Shown: positions 36,126 to 44,882 of the stretch, in pieces | How the letters are laid out: every line of letters begins with the position of its first letter | Position numbering within the stretch: the stretch's first letter is position 1 | NCBI RefSeq assembly: GCF_900199185.1 | Contig: NZ_OBMI01000003.1 | Span: forward strand, 496,001 to 560,000 | DNA length: 64,000 nucleotides | From: Sphingomonas guangdongensis | GTDB taxonomy: Bacteria; Pseudomonadota; Alphaproteobacteria; Sphingomonadales; Sphingomonadaceae | Direction of reading: 5' to 3' | Program-made: the position numbers and the translations under genes | Notes under the pieces: model-generated | Database searches by the model: none | What the model was told of the DNA's origin: nothing | The model's input: only the letters and a program-made list of their open reading frames with translations

Positions 36126-37075
36126 CGTCACTGGTCGGTAATGGCATGGCAAGGGCCGCCTTTGACGCGGCGCTCGCGCACGGTGCGCTCCATCATGCCT
36201 GGCTGATTGCCGGGCCTGAGGGGGTGGGCAAGGCGCGCTTTGCGCTCGATGCGGCAACGCGGATGCTGGCGCAGGCGTCCGGGGCGGCCGAACGGACGCA
36301 GGCGATGATCGCGGCCGGCTCGCACCCCGACCTGCGAGTCCTGACCCGCAAGCCCAAGGACGAGAACAAGCCGGACAGCGACCTCGCGCGGTCCATCAAG
36401 ATCGATCAGGTTCGCGCGCTTCAGCCGCTGCTCGCCACCAAGCCGTCGATGTCGGAGCGGCGTGTCATCGTGATCGATGCCGTCGACGATCTGGAACGGC
36501 CCGGCGCCTCCAACGCCCTGCTGAAGAACCTGGAAGAGCCGCCCGCGGGCACGATCTTCCTGCTCGTCAGTCACGCGCCAGGCCGATTGCTGCCGACGAT
36601 CCGCTCGCGCTGTCGCCTGCTCCGCTTCGATCCACTCAGCGACGAAGAGGTCCGGGAGGTCCTAGCCGGGCAGGTTCCGGACGCCACGCCAGCCGAGATC
36701 GCCGCGCTGGTCCGCGCCGCCGGTGGCTCACCGGGGCGCGCGCTCCGCTTCGCAGGGCTCCAACTCGCGGTGCTGGAAGACGATCTTGCGGCAATTGCGC
36801 GCGACGGCGATCCGTCGAACCGGCGGCGCGTCAAGCTTGCCAAGGCGCTTGGTACGAAGGCGGCGCAACCACGTTACGAGGCGTTCCTCGAGCGGGTGCC
36901 CGCCTTTATCGCCGAACAGGCGGGGCGGCTGACCGGGCCGGCGCTGCGCGACGCGCTGGAGGCGTACGATGCCGCGCGGGGTCTGGCGGCGGTGTCGCTC
37001 GCCCAGTCGCTCGATGCCGGGACCACCGCGTTCGAGCTTGGCGGGCTGGTGGCGCGACTGGCGAAGCGCAGCTGA
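36122..37075 (+). CDS. holB: DNA polymerase III subunit delta'
   Basis: The 317-residue clamp-loader subunit has a P-loop-like GPEGVGKARF, the DAVDDLERPGASNALLKNLEEPP segment and the sensor motif LPTIRSRCRLLRF (SRC). Delta' is the stator of the beta-clamp loader. The zinc-binding cysteines seen in many DnaX-type clamp-loader ATPases are not visible. It overlaps tmk by four bases and is followed after 18 bases by metG. Confidence 0.93.
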   Translation: MTSLVGNGMARAAFDAALAHGALHHAWLIAGPEGVGKARFALDAATRMLAQASGAAERTQAMIAAGSHPDLRVLTRKPKDENKPDSDLARSIKIDQVRALQPLLATKPSMSERRVIVIDAVDDLERPGASNALLKNLEEPPAGTIFLLVSHAPGRLLPTIRSRCRLLRFDPLSDEEVREVLAGQVPDATPAEIAALVRAAGGSPGRALRFAGLQLAVLEDDLAAIARDGDPSNRRRVKLAKALGTKAAQPRYEAFLERVPAFIAEQAGRLTGPALRDALEAYDAARGLAAVSLAQSLDAGTTAFELGGLVARLAKRS

Positions 37076-37093
37076 AGCGGGTAGGGCCGACGC

Positions 37094-38626
37094 ATGGCCG
37101 ATCCCTATTACATCACGACCGCGATCCACTATCCGAACGGCCGCCCGCACATCGGCCACGCCTATGAGATGATCGCCGCCGACGCGATCGCGCGCTTCCA
37201 TCGGCAGACCGGCCGCCCGGTCAGATTCCAGACCGGGACGGACGAGCATGGGCTGAAGATGGTCAAGACCGCGCGCGACCGCGGCATAGCCGTGCGCGCG
37301 CTTGCCGATGAGATGTCGAGCTATTTTAACGAGATGGCCGATGTTTTGAACATCAGCTATGATCGTTTTATCCGGACGGTCGAACCGGATCACTACCGTG
37401 CGAGCCAGGCGATCTGGGCGGCGATGGCCGAAGCGGGTGACCTTTACCTCGATCGCTACGAAGGGTGGTACTCGGTGCGCGACGAGGCCTTTTACGAGGA
37501 GAAGGAGCTGGTCGCCGGCCCCGACGGGACCAGGCTATCGCCGCAGGGCACGCCGGTCGAATGGACTGCGGAAGAGACGTGGTTCTTCCGCCTGTCGCGC
37601 CACCAGCAGCCGCTGCTCGACTTCTACGCCGCCAACCCGGACTTCATCCGTCCGGAGAGCCGCCGCAACGAGATCCTGCGCTTCGTTGAGGGTGGGCTCG
37701 CCGACCTGTCCGTCTCCCGCACCAGCTTCGACTGGGGCGTGCCGGTGGAGGGATCGCCGGGGCACGTCATGTACGTCTGGGTCGATGCGCTGACCAACTA
37801 TCTGACCGGCGCGGGCTACCCCGATGATCCGGCGGCGATCGAGCGCTGGTGGCCGGCGGACCTGCACCTGATCGGCAAGGACATCGTCCGCTTTCACGCG
37901 GTCTACTGGCCGGCGTTCCTGATGTCCGCCGCGCTGCCGCTGCCCAAGCAGGTATTCGGGCACGGGTTCCTGCTCAATCGCGGCGAAAAGATGTCGAAGT
38001 CGGTCGGCAACGTCGTCGACCCGATGGAGCTTGCCCGCCTTTACGGGGTCGACGCACTCCGCTACTTCCTGCTCCGGGACGTCAGCTTCGGGCAGGACGG
38101 CACCTTCTCGGACGAGGCGATCGTGACGCGCGCTAACGCCGATCTCGCCAACAGCTTCGGCAACCTCGCGCAGCGCACGCTCGCCTTCATCGCCAAGAAC
38201 CTGGACGGGCGGCTGGACGACCTGGGCCGCGCTGATCCGGCGGACGCGGCGCTGCTCGGCGAGGTGAAGTCGGCCGCCGACGACTTCGCGGCGGCTTTCA
38301 CCGACCTGGCGCTCAGCCAGGGGATCGAGGCGTGGATGCGCGGTGTGTTCGCGTGCAATGCCTATATCGACACGCAGGCGCCCTGGACGCTCCGCAAGAC
38401 CGATCCCGAGCGGATGCGCGCCGTGCTGGCGACGCTGGTGCGGGCCATCCGCGATCTCGCCATCGTGATCCTGCCGGTGGTGCCGGATGCAGCTGGCCGC
38501 ATCCTCGATCAGCTGGGCGTGGAGACGCGCGACCACGCGGCGCTCCGCGATGCTTGGAACGCCACGGCGATCGCACTCGACCCGCCGAGCCCGGTCTTCC
38601 CGCGGCTGGAGCTGGCCGCCGCATGA
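37094..38626 (+). CDS. metG: Methionine-tRNA ligase
   Basis: The 510-residue class I synthetase charges tRNA-Met. The HIGH motif is PHIGH at residues 18-22 and the KMSKS motif is at 299-303. It has no zinc-knuckle cysteines in the connective peptide and no C-terminal EMAP-like domain, so it is the short monomeric form. It is translationally coupled to the downstream TatD gene by an ATGA overlap. Confidence 0.97.
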   Translation: MADPYYITTAIHYPNGRPHIGHAYEMIAADAIARFHRQTGRPVRFQTGTDEHGLKMVKTARDRGIAVRALADEMSSYFNEMADVLNISYDRFIRTVEPDHYRASQAIWAAMAEAGDLYLDRYEGWYSVRDEAFYEEKELVAGPDGTRLSPQGTPVEWTAEETWFFRLSRHQQPLLDFYAANPDFIRPESRRNEILRFVEGGLADLSVSRTSFDWGVPVEGSPGHVMYVWVDALTNYLTGAGYPDDPAAIERWWPADLHLIGKDIVRFHAVYWPAFLMSAALPLPKQVFGHGFLLNRGEKMSKSVGNVVDPMELARLYGVDALRYFLLRDVSFGQDGTFSDEAIVTRANADLANSFGNLAQRTLAFIAKNLDGRLDDLGRADPADAALLGEVKSAADDFAAAFTDLALSQGIEAWMRGVFACNAYIDTQAPWTLRKTDPERMRAVLATLVRAIRDLAIVILPVVPDAAGRILDQLGVETRDHAALRDAWNATAIALDPPSPVFPRLELAAA

Positions 38627-39408
38627 AGCTCGCCGACAGTCACTGCCACCTGAACTACAAGGGGCTGGCCGAGCGGCAGCAGGAGGTGCTGGCGTCGGCG
38701 CGCGGAGCGGGGGTCACCGCCATGCTCAACATCGCGACGCGCGAGTCCGAATGGGATGACGTGCTCGCAACAGCAAAGGCCGAGCCGGACGTCTGGGCAA
38801 CCGTCGGGATCCACCCGCATGAGGCCGACGCGCACGCCCATGTCGACACGGCCAAGCTGGTCGAGCGCGCGCAGCATCCGCGCGTCGTCGGCATCGGTGA
38901 GAGTGGGCTAGATTATTACTACGACCACTCGGACCGCGAACGGCAGCAGGGCAGCTTCCGCGCGCACCTCGCCGCTTGTCGCGAGACCGGCCTGCCAATC
39001 GTCGTCCACACGCGCGACGCCGAGGACGATACCCTGATGATCCTGCGCGAGGAGCTGGGCAGGGGGCCGTTTCCCGGCGTGCTGCACTGCTTCACCGGCA
39101 GCGACGCGCTGGCCGACGCGGCGCTCGAGCTGGGCTTCTACATCTCCCTCTCGGGCATCGTGACGTTCAAGAGTGCACGCGCACTGCAGGACACGGCCAG
39201 GCGCCTGCCGATCGACCGATTGCTGATCGAGACGGATGCGCCGTTCCTCGCGCCTGTGCCGAACCGCGGCAAGCCCGGGGAGCCCGCGTTCGTCGCCGAC
39301 ACCTGCCGCTTCCTCGCCGATCTGCGCGGGGAGGGTGCCAATGAACTGGCGGAGCGGACCCGGCTGAACTTCCACACGCTGTTTGAAAAGACGCTGGCAT
39401 GCGCCTGA
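38623..39408 (+). CDS. TatD family metal-dependent hydrolase (YcfH type)
   Basis: The 261-residue TIM-barrel hydrolase has the metal site DSHCHL at residues 5-10, IGESGLDYYYD and the HTRDAEDD and HCFTGS segments. TatD proteins act as 3'-5' exonucleases or deoxyribonucleases. The YcfH subgroup is typically encoded next to holB and metG, as here. It overlaps metG by four bases and the next gene by ten bases. Confidence 0.93.
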   Translation: MKLADSHCHLNYKGLAERQQEVLASARGAGVTAMLNIATRESEWDDVLATAKAEPDVWATVGIHPHEADAHAHVDTAKLVERAQHPRVVGIGESGLDYYYDHSDRERQQGSFRAHLAACRETGLPIVVHTRDAEDDTLMILREELGRGPFPGVLHCFTGSDALADAALELGFYISLSGIVTFKSARALQDTARRLPIDRLLIETDAPFLAPVPNRGKPGEPAFVADTCRFLADLRGEGANELAERTRLNFHTLFEKTLACA

Positions 39409-40163
39409 TTTTGCTTGGTTGCGGCACCTCGTCTGGTGTGCCGCGGATCGGCAATGATTGGGGGCAGTGCGATCCGGCCGAGCCGCGGAATCGGCGCACG
39501 CGGGTGTCGATCATCGTGGAGACGGAAACGACGCGGGTGCTGGTCGATACCGGACCTGACATGCGCGAGCAGTTGCTCGCCGCCGACATCGCGACGGTCG
39601 ACGCGATCATCTGGACGCACGACCACGCCGATCATTGTCACGGCATCGACGATGTCCGGCAGCTGTTTCATGCGAGCGGCAGGCCGATTCGCGGTCTCGC
39701 ACGCCAGGCGACGCTGGACACGCTCCATGACCGGTTCCGCTACGCAGTCGAGGGGCGCAACGGCTATCCCGCGACGATCGCCGCCGAAGTGCTTGCGGAC
39801 GAGGTCCACGTCGGCGACCTGCAGATAGAGGTCGTCGATCAGCCGCACGGCAGCATCACATCGGCAGGGCTGCGGTTCACACACGGTCAACGTTCGATCG
39901 TCTATGCCACTGACTTCAATGAACTTACGTCATCGATGCGCGACCTTTACAGCGGTGCCGACGTCCTCGTGATCGATGCGCTCCGACGCGCCCCGCATCC
40001 GACACATCCGACCCTCGACCAGGCGCTCCGCTGGAGTGCCGAATTGCGGGCAGGCCGGTCCATCCTGACCCACATGGACCAGTCGATGGATTACCGGAGC
40101 CTCTGCGCCACGCTGCCGACAGGGGTCGAGCCGGGCTATGACGGCATGGTCGTCACCCTGTGA
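39399..40163 (+). CDS. MBL-fold metal-dependent hydrolase (PhnP-like)
   Basis: The 254-residue protein is a metallo-beta-lactamase-fold hydrolase with the signature THDHADHCHG (HxHxDH) and ATDFNEL, and with an early GCGTSSGVPRIG segment as in PhnP phosphodiesterases. The gene commonly follows tatD in Alphaproteobacteria. It probably cleaves a cyclic phosphodiester, but the substrate is unknown. It overlaps the genes on both sides. Confidence 0.88.
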   Translation: MRLILLGCGTSSGVPRIGNDWGQCDPAEPRNRRTRVSIIVETETTRVLVDTGPDMREQLLAADIATVDAIIWTHDHADHCHGIDDVRQLFHASGRPIRGLARQATLDTLHDRFRYAVEGRNGYPATIAAEVLADEVHVGDLQIEVVDQPHGSITSAGLRFTHGQRSIVYATDFNELTSSMRDLYSGADVLVIDALRRAPHPTHPTLDQALRWSAELRAGRSILTHMDQSMDYRSLCATLPTGVEPGYDGMVVTL

Positions 40164-40774
40164 GCGATGACAATGCCACGGTGCTGTGGCTCGTCGGCGC
40201 GCTGGTGCTGGCACTGAGCGCGCTGACCGCGCGGCGACTGTCGATCGGCGCCGTCATCCGCTCGCTGCTCGGCTGGCTCGTCATCGGCGCGCTCGCGTGG
40301 CTCGTCATCACCAATCGCGACGGGTTGGAGCGGCTGGCGAGCAGTGTCGGCGAACGCGCCGGGATCGGCACGACCGAGATGCAGGGCGACACCGTCCGCA
40401 TCACCATGAGTCCGGACGGGCACTTCTGGGCGCGCGTACGACTGAACGGCTATACCCAGCGCATGCTGGTCGACAGCGGTGCGACGATCACCGCGATCTC
40501 GGCCGAAACCGCACGCAACGCCGGGATCGAAGCGATCGGCGGAGGTCTGCCGGTACTGATCAACACCGCCAACGGCTCGATCACCGCCCAACGCGGCCGC
40601 GCCGAGACGGTGACGCTCGGCACGCTGGAGACGCGCGACCTGTCGGTCGTGATCTCGCCGGCGTTCGGCAACGTCAACGTGCTCGGCATGAACTACCTGT
40701 CGCGATTGGGGTCGTGGCGGGTGGAGGGACGGACGTTGATCCTCGAGCCCAAGCCCAATGCTACTAATCGGTAG
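40160..40774 (+). CDS. Membrane-anchored retropepsin-like aspartic protease (TIGR02281 type)
   Basis: The 204-residue protein has two hydrophobic N-terminal segments (about 8-24 and 31-51) and then a single-lobe aspartic protease domain with LVDSGATITAIS as its active-site loop and VNVLGMNYLSRLGSW. Single-lobe proteases of this kind must dimerise to form an active site. The protease domain is probably on the periplasmic side. The GTG start overlaps the previous stop (GTGA). The substrate is unknown. Confidence 0.88.
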   Translation: MSDDNATVLWLVGALVLALSALTARRLSIGAVIRSLLGWLVIGALAWLVITNRDGLERLASSVGERAGIGTTEMQGDTVRITMSPDGHFWARVRLNGYTQRMLVDSGATITAISAETARNAGIEAIGGGLPVLINTANGSITAQRGRAETVTLGTLETRDLSVVISPAFGNVNVLGMNYLSRLGSWRVEGRTLILEPKPNATNR

Positions 40775-40829
40775 TTTACATAATGTATATTATCGAACTG
40801 ACGTCTAGATCAAGCAGGAGCCCTCTCTG
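40775..40829 (+). promoter_or_regulatory. AT-rich upstream region of mazG with a dyad
   Basis: This 55-base gap is strikingly AT-rich for the window. ATAAT (40780-40784) and ATTAT (40789-40793) form a dyad around GTAT. It is probably the mazG promoter or an operator, since AGGAG follows at 40816-40820. No -35/-10 pair with good spacing could be fixed. Confidence 0.45.
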
Positions 40830-41573
40830 ATGATCGAGCAACTGGTATCGATCATGGCCAGACTGCGCGATCCGGAGCGCGGCTGCGAGTGGGACGTCGC
40901 GCAGACCTTCGCGACGATCGCCCCGTACACGATTGAGGAAGCCTATGAGGTCGCCGATGCGATAGCCCGCGACGATGTGGCCGACCTCAAGGACGAACTC
41001 GGCGACCTGCTGCTCCAGGTCGTCTTCCACAGCCGGATCGCCGAGGAAGCCGGCGCCTTCACCCTGGCGGACGTGATCGCGGCGATCAGCGACAAGATGG
41101 AACGGCGCCATCCGCACATCTTCGGCGATGCTGCAGTCGGCGGGCATCACTTGTGGGAGCAGATCAAGGCCGAGGAGCGCGCTGCCAAGGCGGACGCGAG
41201 CGCCGTCGGCGGGGTCGCGCTCGGCTTGCCCGCACTGCTGCGCGCCGAGAAGCTGCAGAAGCGCGCCGCGCGCGCCGGTTTCGACTGGCCCGACGCGAGC
41301 GGTGCCCGAGCCAAGATCGACGAGGAACTGGCGGAAGTCGCAGCGGCCGGCAGCGACGCCGAGCGCGACGACGAGGTCGGCGACCTGCTGTTCGCGGTGG
41401 TCAACTGGGCGCGCAAGCTTGGCGTTGATCCCGAAGCCGCTCTACGCGGCGCCAACGCCAAGTTTGAGCGCCGCTTCCGCGGCATGGAGGCGCTCGCCGA
41501 CAACGTCGCGGCACTTACCCTCGATGAGCAGGAAGCACTCTGGCAGCAGGTGAAGCGCGACGAGCGCGCCTAG
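40830..41573 (+). CDS. mazG: Nucleoside triphosphate pyrophosphohydrolase
   Basis: The 247-residue MazG hydrolyses (d)NTPs to monophosphates and pyrophosphate, cleaning the nucleotide pool. Two helical MazG domains are visible. The first has EEAYEVADAI with the downstream DLKDELGDLLLQVVFHSRIAEE, and the second has KIDEELAEVAAA with DDEVGDLLFAVVNWAR, each giving an EExxE plus ExxD metal site. It converges on hflX with a gap of nine bases. Confidence 0.96.
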   Translation: MIEQLVSIMARLRDPERGCEWDVAQTFATIAPYTIEEAYEVADAIARDDVADLKDELGDLLLQVVFHSRIAEEAGAFTLADVIAAISDKMERRHPHIFGDAAVGGHHLWEQIKAEERAAKADASAVGGVALGLPALLRAEKLQKRAARAGFDWPDASGARAKIDEELAEVAAAGSDAERDDEVGDLLFAVVNWARKLGVDPEAALRGANAKFERRFRGMEALADNVAALTLDEQEALWQQVKRDERA

Positions 41574-41582
41574 CGCATCGGT

Positions 41583-42884
41583 TCAGCCGGCGCGCGTCAT
41601 GAAGCGCTCGTAATCGGCGGGGGCGAGCCGCACCTGATAATGGGTCCGCTCGCCGTCGACTGCCTGCTCCAGCACCTCGCCGTGCGCGTGGAGCCAGGCC
41701 GCGCCCGCCCCGTCGCCGGCGTCCAGCGCGATCGCGTAGCGCTGGTGCCCGGCCGTCAGACGCGCGGCAACCGTCTCGATCAGCGTGTCGACCCCCTCGC
41801 CCGTCAGCGCCGAGATCACCACGACGTCCTCGCGTCGCTGCGCATCGGCGACGAGGTCCAATCGTAGGTCACCGGCAAGCAGGTCGAGCTTGTTCCAGGC
41901 CTCCAGCCGCGGCGTTCCCTCGCCCACGCCGATCTCGGCGAGCACCGCCTCGACATCGGCGCGCTGCGCCGCGCTGTCGGGGTGCGCCACGTCGCGGACG
42001 TGGATCAGCAGGTCGGCCGAGATGACCTCCTCCAGCGTCGCCTTGAACGCCGCGACCAGCTGCGTCGGCAGGTCGGACACGAACCCCACCGTGTCGGACA
42101 GGATCGCCTTGTCGATGCCGGGCAGGCTGATCTGGCGAAGCGTCGGATCGAGGGTGGCGAACAAGAGGTTCTCCGCCATGACGTCGGCCCCGGTCAGGCG
42201 ATTGAAAAGTGTCGACTTTCCGGCATTGGTGTAGCCGACGAGCGCGATCACCGGCCAGGGTGCCCGCTGGCGCCGGTCACGATGAAGCCCGCGGGTTCGG
42301 GTCACTCCATCGAGTTCGCGGCGCAACCTCGCCATGCGGTCGCGGATCAGCCGGCGGTCAGCCTCGATCTGCGTCTCGCCGGGGCCGCCGAGGAAGCCGA
42401 AGCCCCCGCGCTGCCGCTCCAGGTGGGTCCAGCTCCTGACCAGTCGCCCGGCCTGGTAGTCCAGGTGCGCGAGCTCGACCTGCAACCGGCCCTCCGCCGT
42501 GCGCGCGCGCTCGCCGAAGATCTCCAGGATCAGCCCGGTCCGATCGATCACCTTGCAGCCAAGCCCGGTCTCCAGATTGCGCTGCTGTACCGGGGTGAGG
42601 CTCGCGTCGAACACCGCGAGGCCGATCCCCTCCTCTTTCACAAACTCGGCGAGCTGTTCCATCTGGCCGCTGCCGATCAGCGTCGCCGGCTTGGCCGCGC
42701 GGACGCGAAACGCGACCTTGCGGCACACCTCGACTCCGATGGCGAGCGCGAGCCCCGCCGTCTCCTCCAGCCGCGCCTCGGCGTCGCGGGTCGCGCCGCC
42801 CTGATCGGGCAGGACGACGATCGCGCGGGCGCCGCGGGCGAAATCCTCGACATCGCGGTCGAACCCGCCGCTGGCCTCGCTCAT
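41583..42884 (-). CDS. hflX: GTPase HflX
   Basis: The 433-residue protein has the HflX nucleotide-binding domain (about 20-190, with QMEQLAEFVKEEGIGLAVFD) and a TRAFAC GTPase domain with GYTNAGKSTLFNRL at about 215-230. DTVGFVSDLP and a NKLD-type G4 motif (AWNKLDLL) follow. HflX splits stalled or heat-damaged 70S ribosomes. It starts one base after the hfq stop and is the last gene of the leftward ntr-hfq cluster. The hfq-hflX pair is conserved. Confidence 0.96.
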   Translation of the reverse strand: MSEASGGFDRDVEDFARGARAIVVLPDQGGATRDAEARLEETAGLALAIGVEVCRKVAFRVRAAKPATLIGSGQMEQLAEFVKEEGIGLAVFDASLTPVQQRNLETGLGCKVIDRTGLILEIFGERARTAEGRLQVELAHLDYQAGRLVRSWTHLERQRGGFGFLGGPGETQIEADRRLIRDRMARLRRELDGVTRTRGLHRDRRQRAPWPVIALVGYTNAGKSTLFNRLTGADVMAENLLFATLDPTLRQISLPGIDKAILSDTVGFVSDLPTQLVAAFKATLEEVISADLLIHVRDVAHPDSAAQRADVEAVLAEIGVGEGTPRLEAWNKLDLLAGDLRLDLVADAQRREDVVVISALTGEGVDTLIETVAARLTAGHQRYAIALDAGDGAGAAWLHAHGEVLEQAVDGERTHYQVRLAPADYERFMTRAG

Positions 42885-42885
42885 C

Positions 42886-43374
42886 TCAGGCGTCGCCTGC
42901 CGCCTGCTCGTCGGCGAGGTTCAGCGGATGCGCCGGCTGGACGGTCGAGACCGCGTGCTTGTAGACGAGCTGCGACATGCCCTCGCGCTGCAGCAGCATG
43001 CAGAACAGGTCGAACGCGACGATCCCGCCCTGGAGCATGACGCCGTTGACCAGGAACATCGTCACATTCTCTTCCTGACGACGAACCGCATTCAGGAAGA
43101 TTTCCTGCAGTCCCGGGTTCTTGCTGCCGTTTTCGCCAATGGAATCGACGATCCCTTCCACGTCCAGCGGTCCCGACGGCATGATGGTCGAGATCGCGTG
43201 CTTGTAGATCAGCTGCGACTGCCCGTCGCGGCGGAGCAGGACGGAGAAATTGTCGAACCAGGTGACGATGCCCTGGAGCTTCACGCCCTTGACCAGGAAC
43301 ATGGTGACGGGCGTCTTGGATTTGCGCAGCGCGTTCAGGAACAGGTCCTGGAGCGAGGTCTGCTTGTCGGCCAT
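42886..43374 (-). CDS. hfq: RNA chaperone Hfq with two tandem Sm domains
   Basis: The 162-residue protein contains two complete Hfq/Sm units. Unit 1 runs from [12 protein letters not shown] (7-18) to YKHAIST (57-63), and unit 2 from [11 protein letters not shown] (89-99) to YKHAVST (138-144). Both keep the proximal-face Gln (Q9, Q90), FDxF (40-43, 121-124) and the YKH triad, plus basic rim residues. E. coli Hfq has one unit and forms a hexamer. A trimer of this protein would give a six-unit ring. Hfq pairs small RNAs with mRNAs. The ATG at 43374 was chosen over a 35-residue basic extension that shows no conservation. Confidence 0.95.
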   Translation of the reverse strand: MADKQTSLQDLFLNALRKSKTPVTMFLVKGVKLQGIVTWFDNFSVLLRRDGQSQLIYKHAISTIMPSGPLDVEGIVDSIGENGSKNPGLQEIFLNAVRRQEENVTMFLVNGVMLQGGIVAFDLFCMLLQREGMSQLVYKHAVSTVQPAHPLNLADEQAAGDA

Positions 43375-43508
43375 CGATGGCTCCTTCGGTTCTTGGCGGG
43401 ATCTGTCCCGCGATGCGCCGCTGTCCGGCGTCGATCGCCGCGCATCACCTCGATGCCGGCGATGTGAAGGTAGGAGCACGAAAGACGCGCGTCTAGGTCA
43501 CCCGCGAC

Positions 43509-44882
43509 CTAGTCCTCCCGCGTCTCCGTAATCCCGAGCAGCTTCAGCTTGCGATGAAGCGCGGAGCGTTCCATGCCGATGAAGCTCGCCGTGCGGCTGA
43601 TGTTGCCGGAGAACCGCCGGATCTGGACGCGCAGATACTCGCGTTCGAAGCTCTCGCGCGCCTCGCGCAGCGGCGAGCCCATGATCGCGGTGGTGGCGCG
43701 GCCGTCACTCTCGCCGCTGCCTAGTACTTCAGGCGGCAGCAGGTCGACGTCGATCCGGCCGATCCGGTTGCCGGGCGCCAGGATGACGGTGCGCTCCACC
43801 ACGTTGCGGAGCTGGCGGACGTTGCCCGGCCACTCGTAGCTTTGCAGCGCCACCATCGCGTCGGGCGCGACTTCCGGCGTGGGCACCCGCCGCTCACTCG
43901 CGTAGTGGGCAACGAAATGCTCGACCAGCGGCGGGATGTCCTCGCGCCGCTCGGTGAGCGACGGCAGGTGCACGGGCACCACGTTGAGGCGGTAGTAGAG
44001 ATCCTCGCGGAAGCGCCCTTCGGCAATCTCCGCGGTCAGGTCCCGCCCGGTGGCGGACACCACGCGCACGTCGACCTTCACCACGCGGGTGCCGCCGACG
44101 CGGGTGAAGCTCTGGTCGGTCAGGACGCGCAGGATGCGCGCCTGGGTGGCGATCGGCATATCCGCGATCTCGTCCAGGAACAGCGTGCCGCCGTGGGCCT
44201 GCTCCAGCAGCCCGGGCCGAACGAGGTCGCCCCCCTCCTCCACCCCGAACAGCTCTTCCTCGACCCGCTCGGGCGTCATGCGCGCCGCGCTCACGATCAC
44301 GAACGGCGCCTGCGCGCGGCCGCTCCAGCCGTGGAGCAGCCGCGCCGCCACCTCCTTGCCCACGCCCGCCGCGCCGGTGATCAGCACACGGCTGCCGGTC
44401 GCGGCGACCCGCTTCAGCGTCGCGCGCACGCCGTTGATCGCGTTGGAGCTGCCGGTCAGGTCGTCCTCGCGGGCGACGGAGGCGCGGAGCGACGCGACCT
44501 CGCGGCGCAGCCGCTCCGTCTCGGTGGCGCGCTCCACCAGCAGCAGCAGCCGCTCCGCCTCGAACGGCTTCTCGATGAAGTCGGACGCGCCCCGGCGGAT
44601 CGCGGCGACCGCGGTGTCGAGATTGCCGTGGCCGGAGATCACCAGCACGGGGACGGAGGGATCGCGCCGCTTGATCTCGTCGAGCAGGTCGAGCCCGTCC
44701 AGCCGGGAGCCCTGTAACCATACGTCGAGCAGCACCAGGCTCGGACGCCGCGCCGCGATCGCTTCCAGCGCGGCATCGCTATCGGCGGCGCTGCGGGTCT
44801 CGTACCCCTCATCTTCCAGCACACCCGCGACCAGTTCGCGGATGTCGTGTTCGTCGTCGACAACAAGTATATCGATGGTCAT
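43509..44882 (-). CDS. ntrX: Response regulator NtrX (sigma54-type, no GAFTGA loop)
   Basis: The 457-residue protein has a receiver domain with phospho-acceptor Asp53 (LLDVW), an AAA+ domain (Walker A GAAGVGKE at 170-177, Walker B LFLDE at 234-238) and a C-terminal Fis-type helix-turn-helix (GNISRTASFIGMERSALHRKLK). Where NtrC-class activators have GAFTGA, this protein reads LFGVEEGGDLVRPG (211-224), so contact with sigma54 is doubtful. It pairs with the NtrY kinase just upstream, overlapping by four bases. NtrYX controls nitrogen, redox and envelope functions in Alphaproteobacteria. Confidence 0.94.
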   Translation of the reverse strand: MTIDILVVDDEHDIRELVAGVLEDEGYETRSAADSDAALEAIAARRPSLVLLDVWLQGSRLDGLDLLDEIKRRDPSVPVLVISGHGNLDTAVAAIRRGASDFIEKPFEAERLLLLVERATETERLRREVASLRASVAREDDLTGSSNAINGVRATLKRVAATGSRVLITGAAGVGKEVAARLLHGWSGRAQAPFVIVSAARMTPERVEEELFGVEEGGDLVRPGLLEQAHGGTLFLDEIADMPIATQARILRVLTDQSFTRVGGTRVVKVDVRVVSATGRDLTAEIAEGRFREDLYYRLNVVPVHLPSLTERREDIPPLVEHFVAHYASERRVPTPEVAPDAMVALQSYEWPGNVRQLRNVVERTVILAPGNRIGRIDVDLLPPEVLGSGESDGRATTAIMGSPLREARESFEREYLRVQIRRFSGNISRTASFIGMERSALHRKLKLLGITETRED

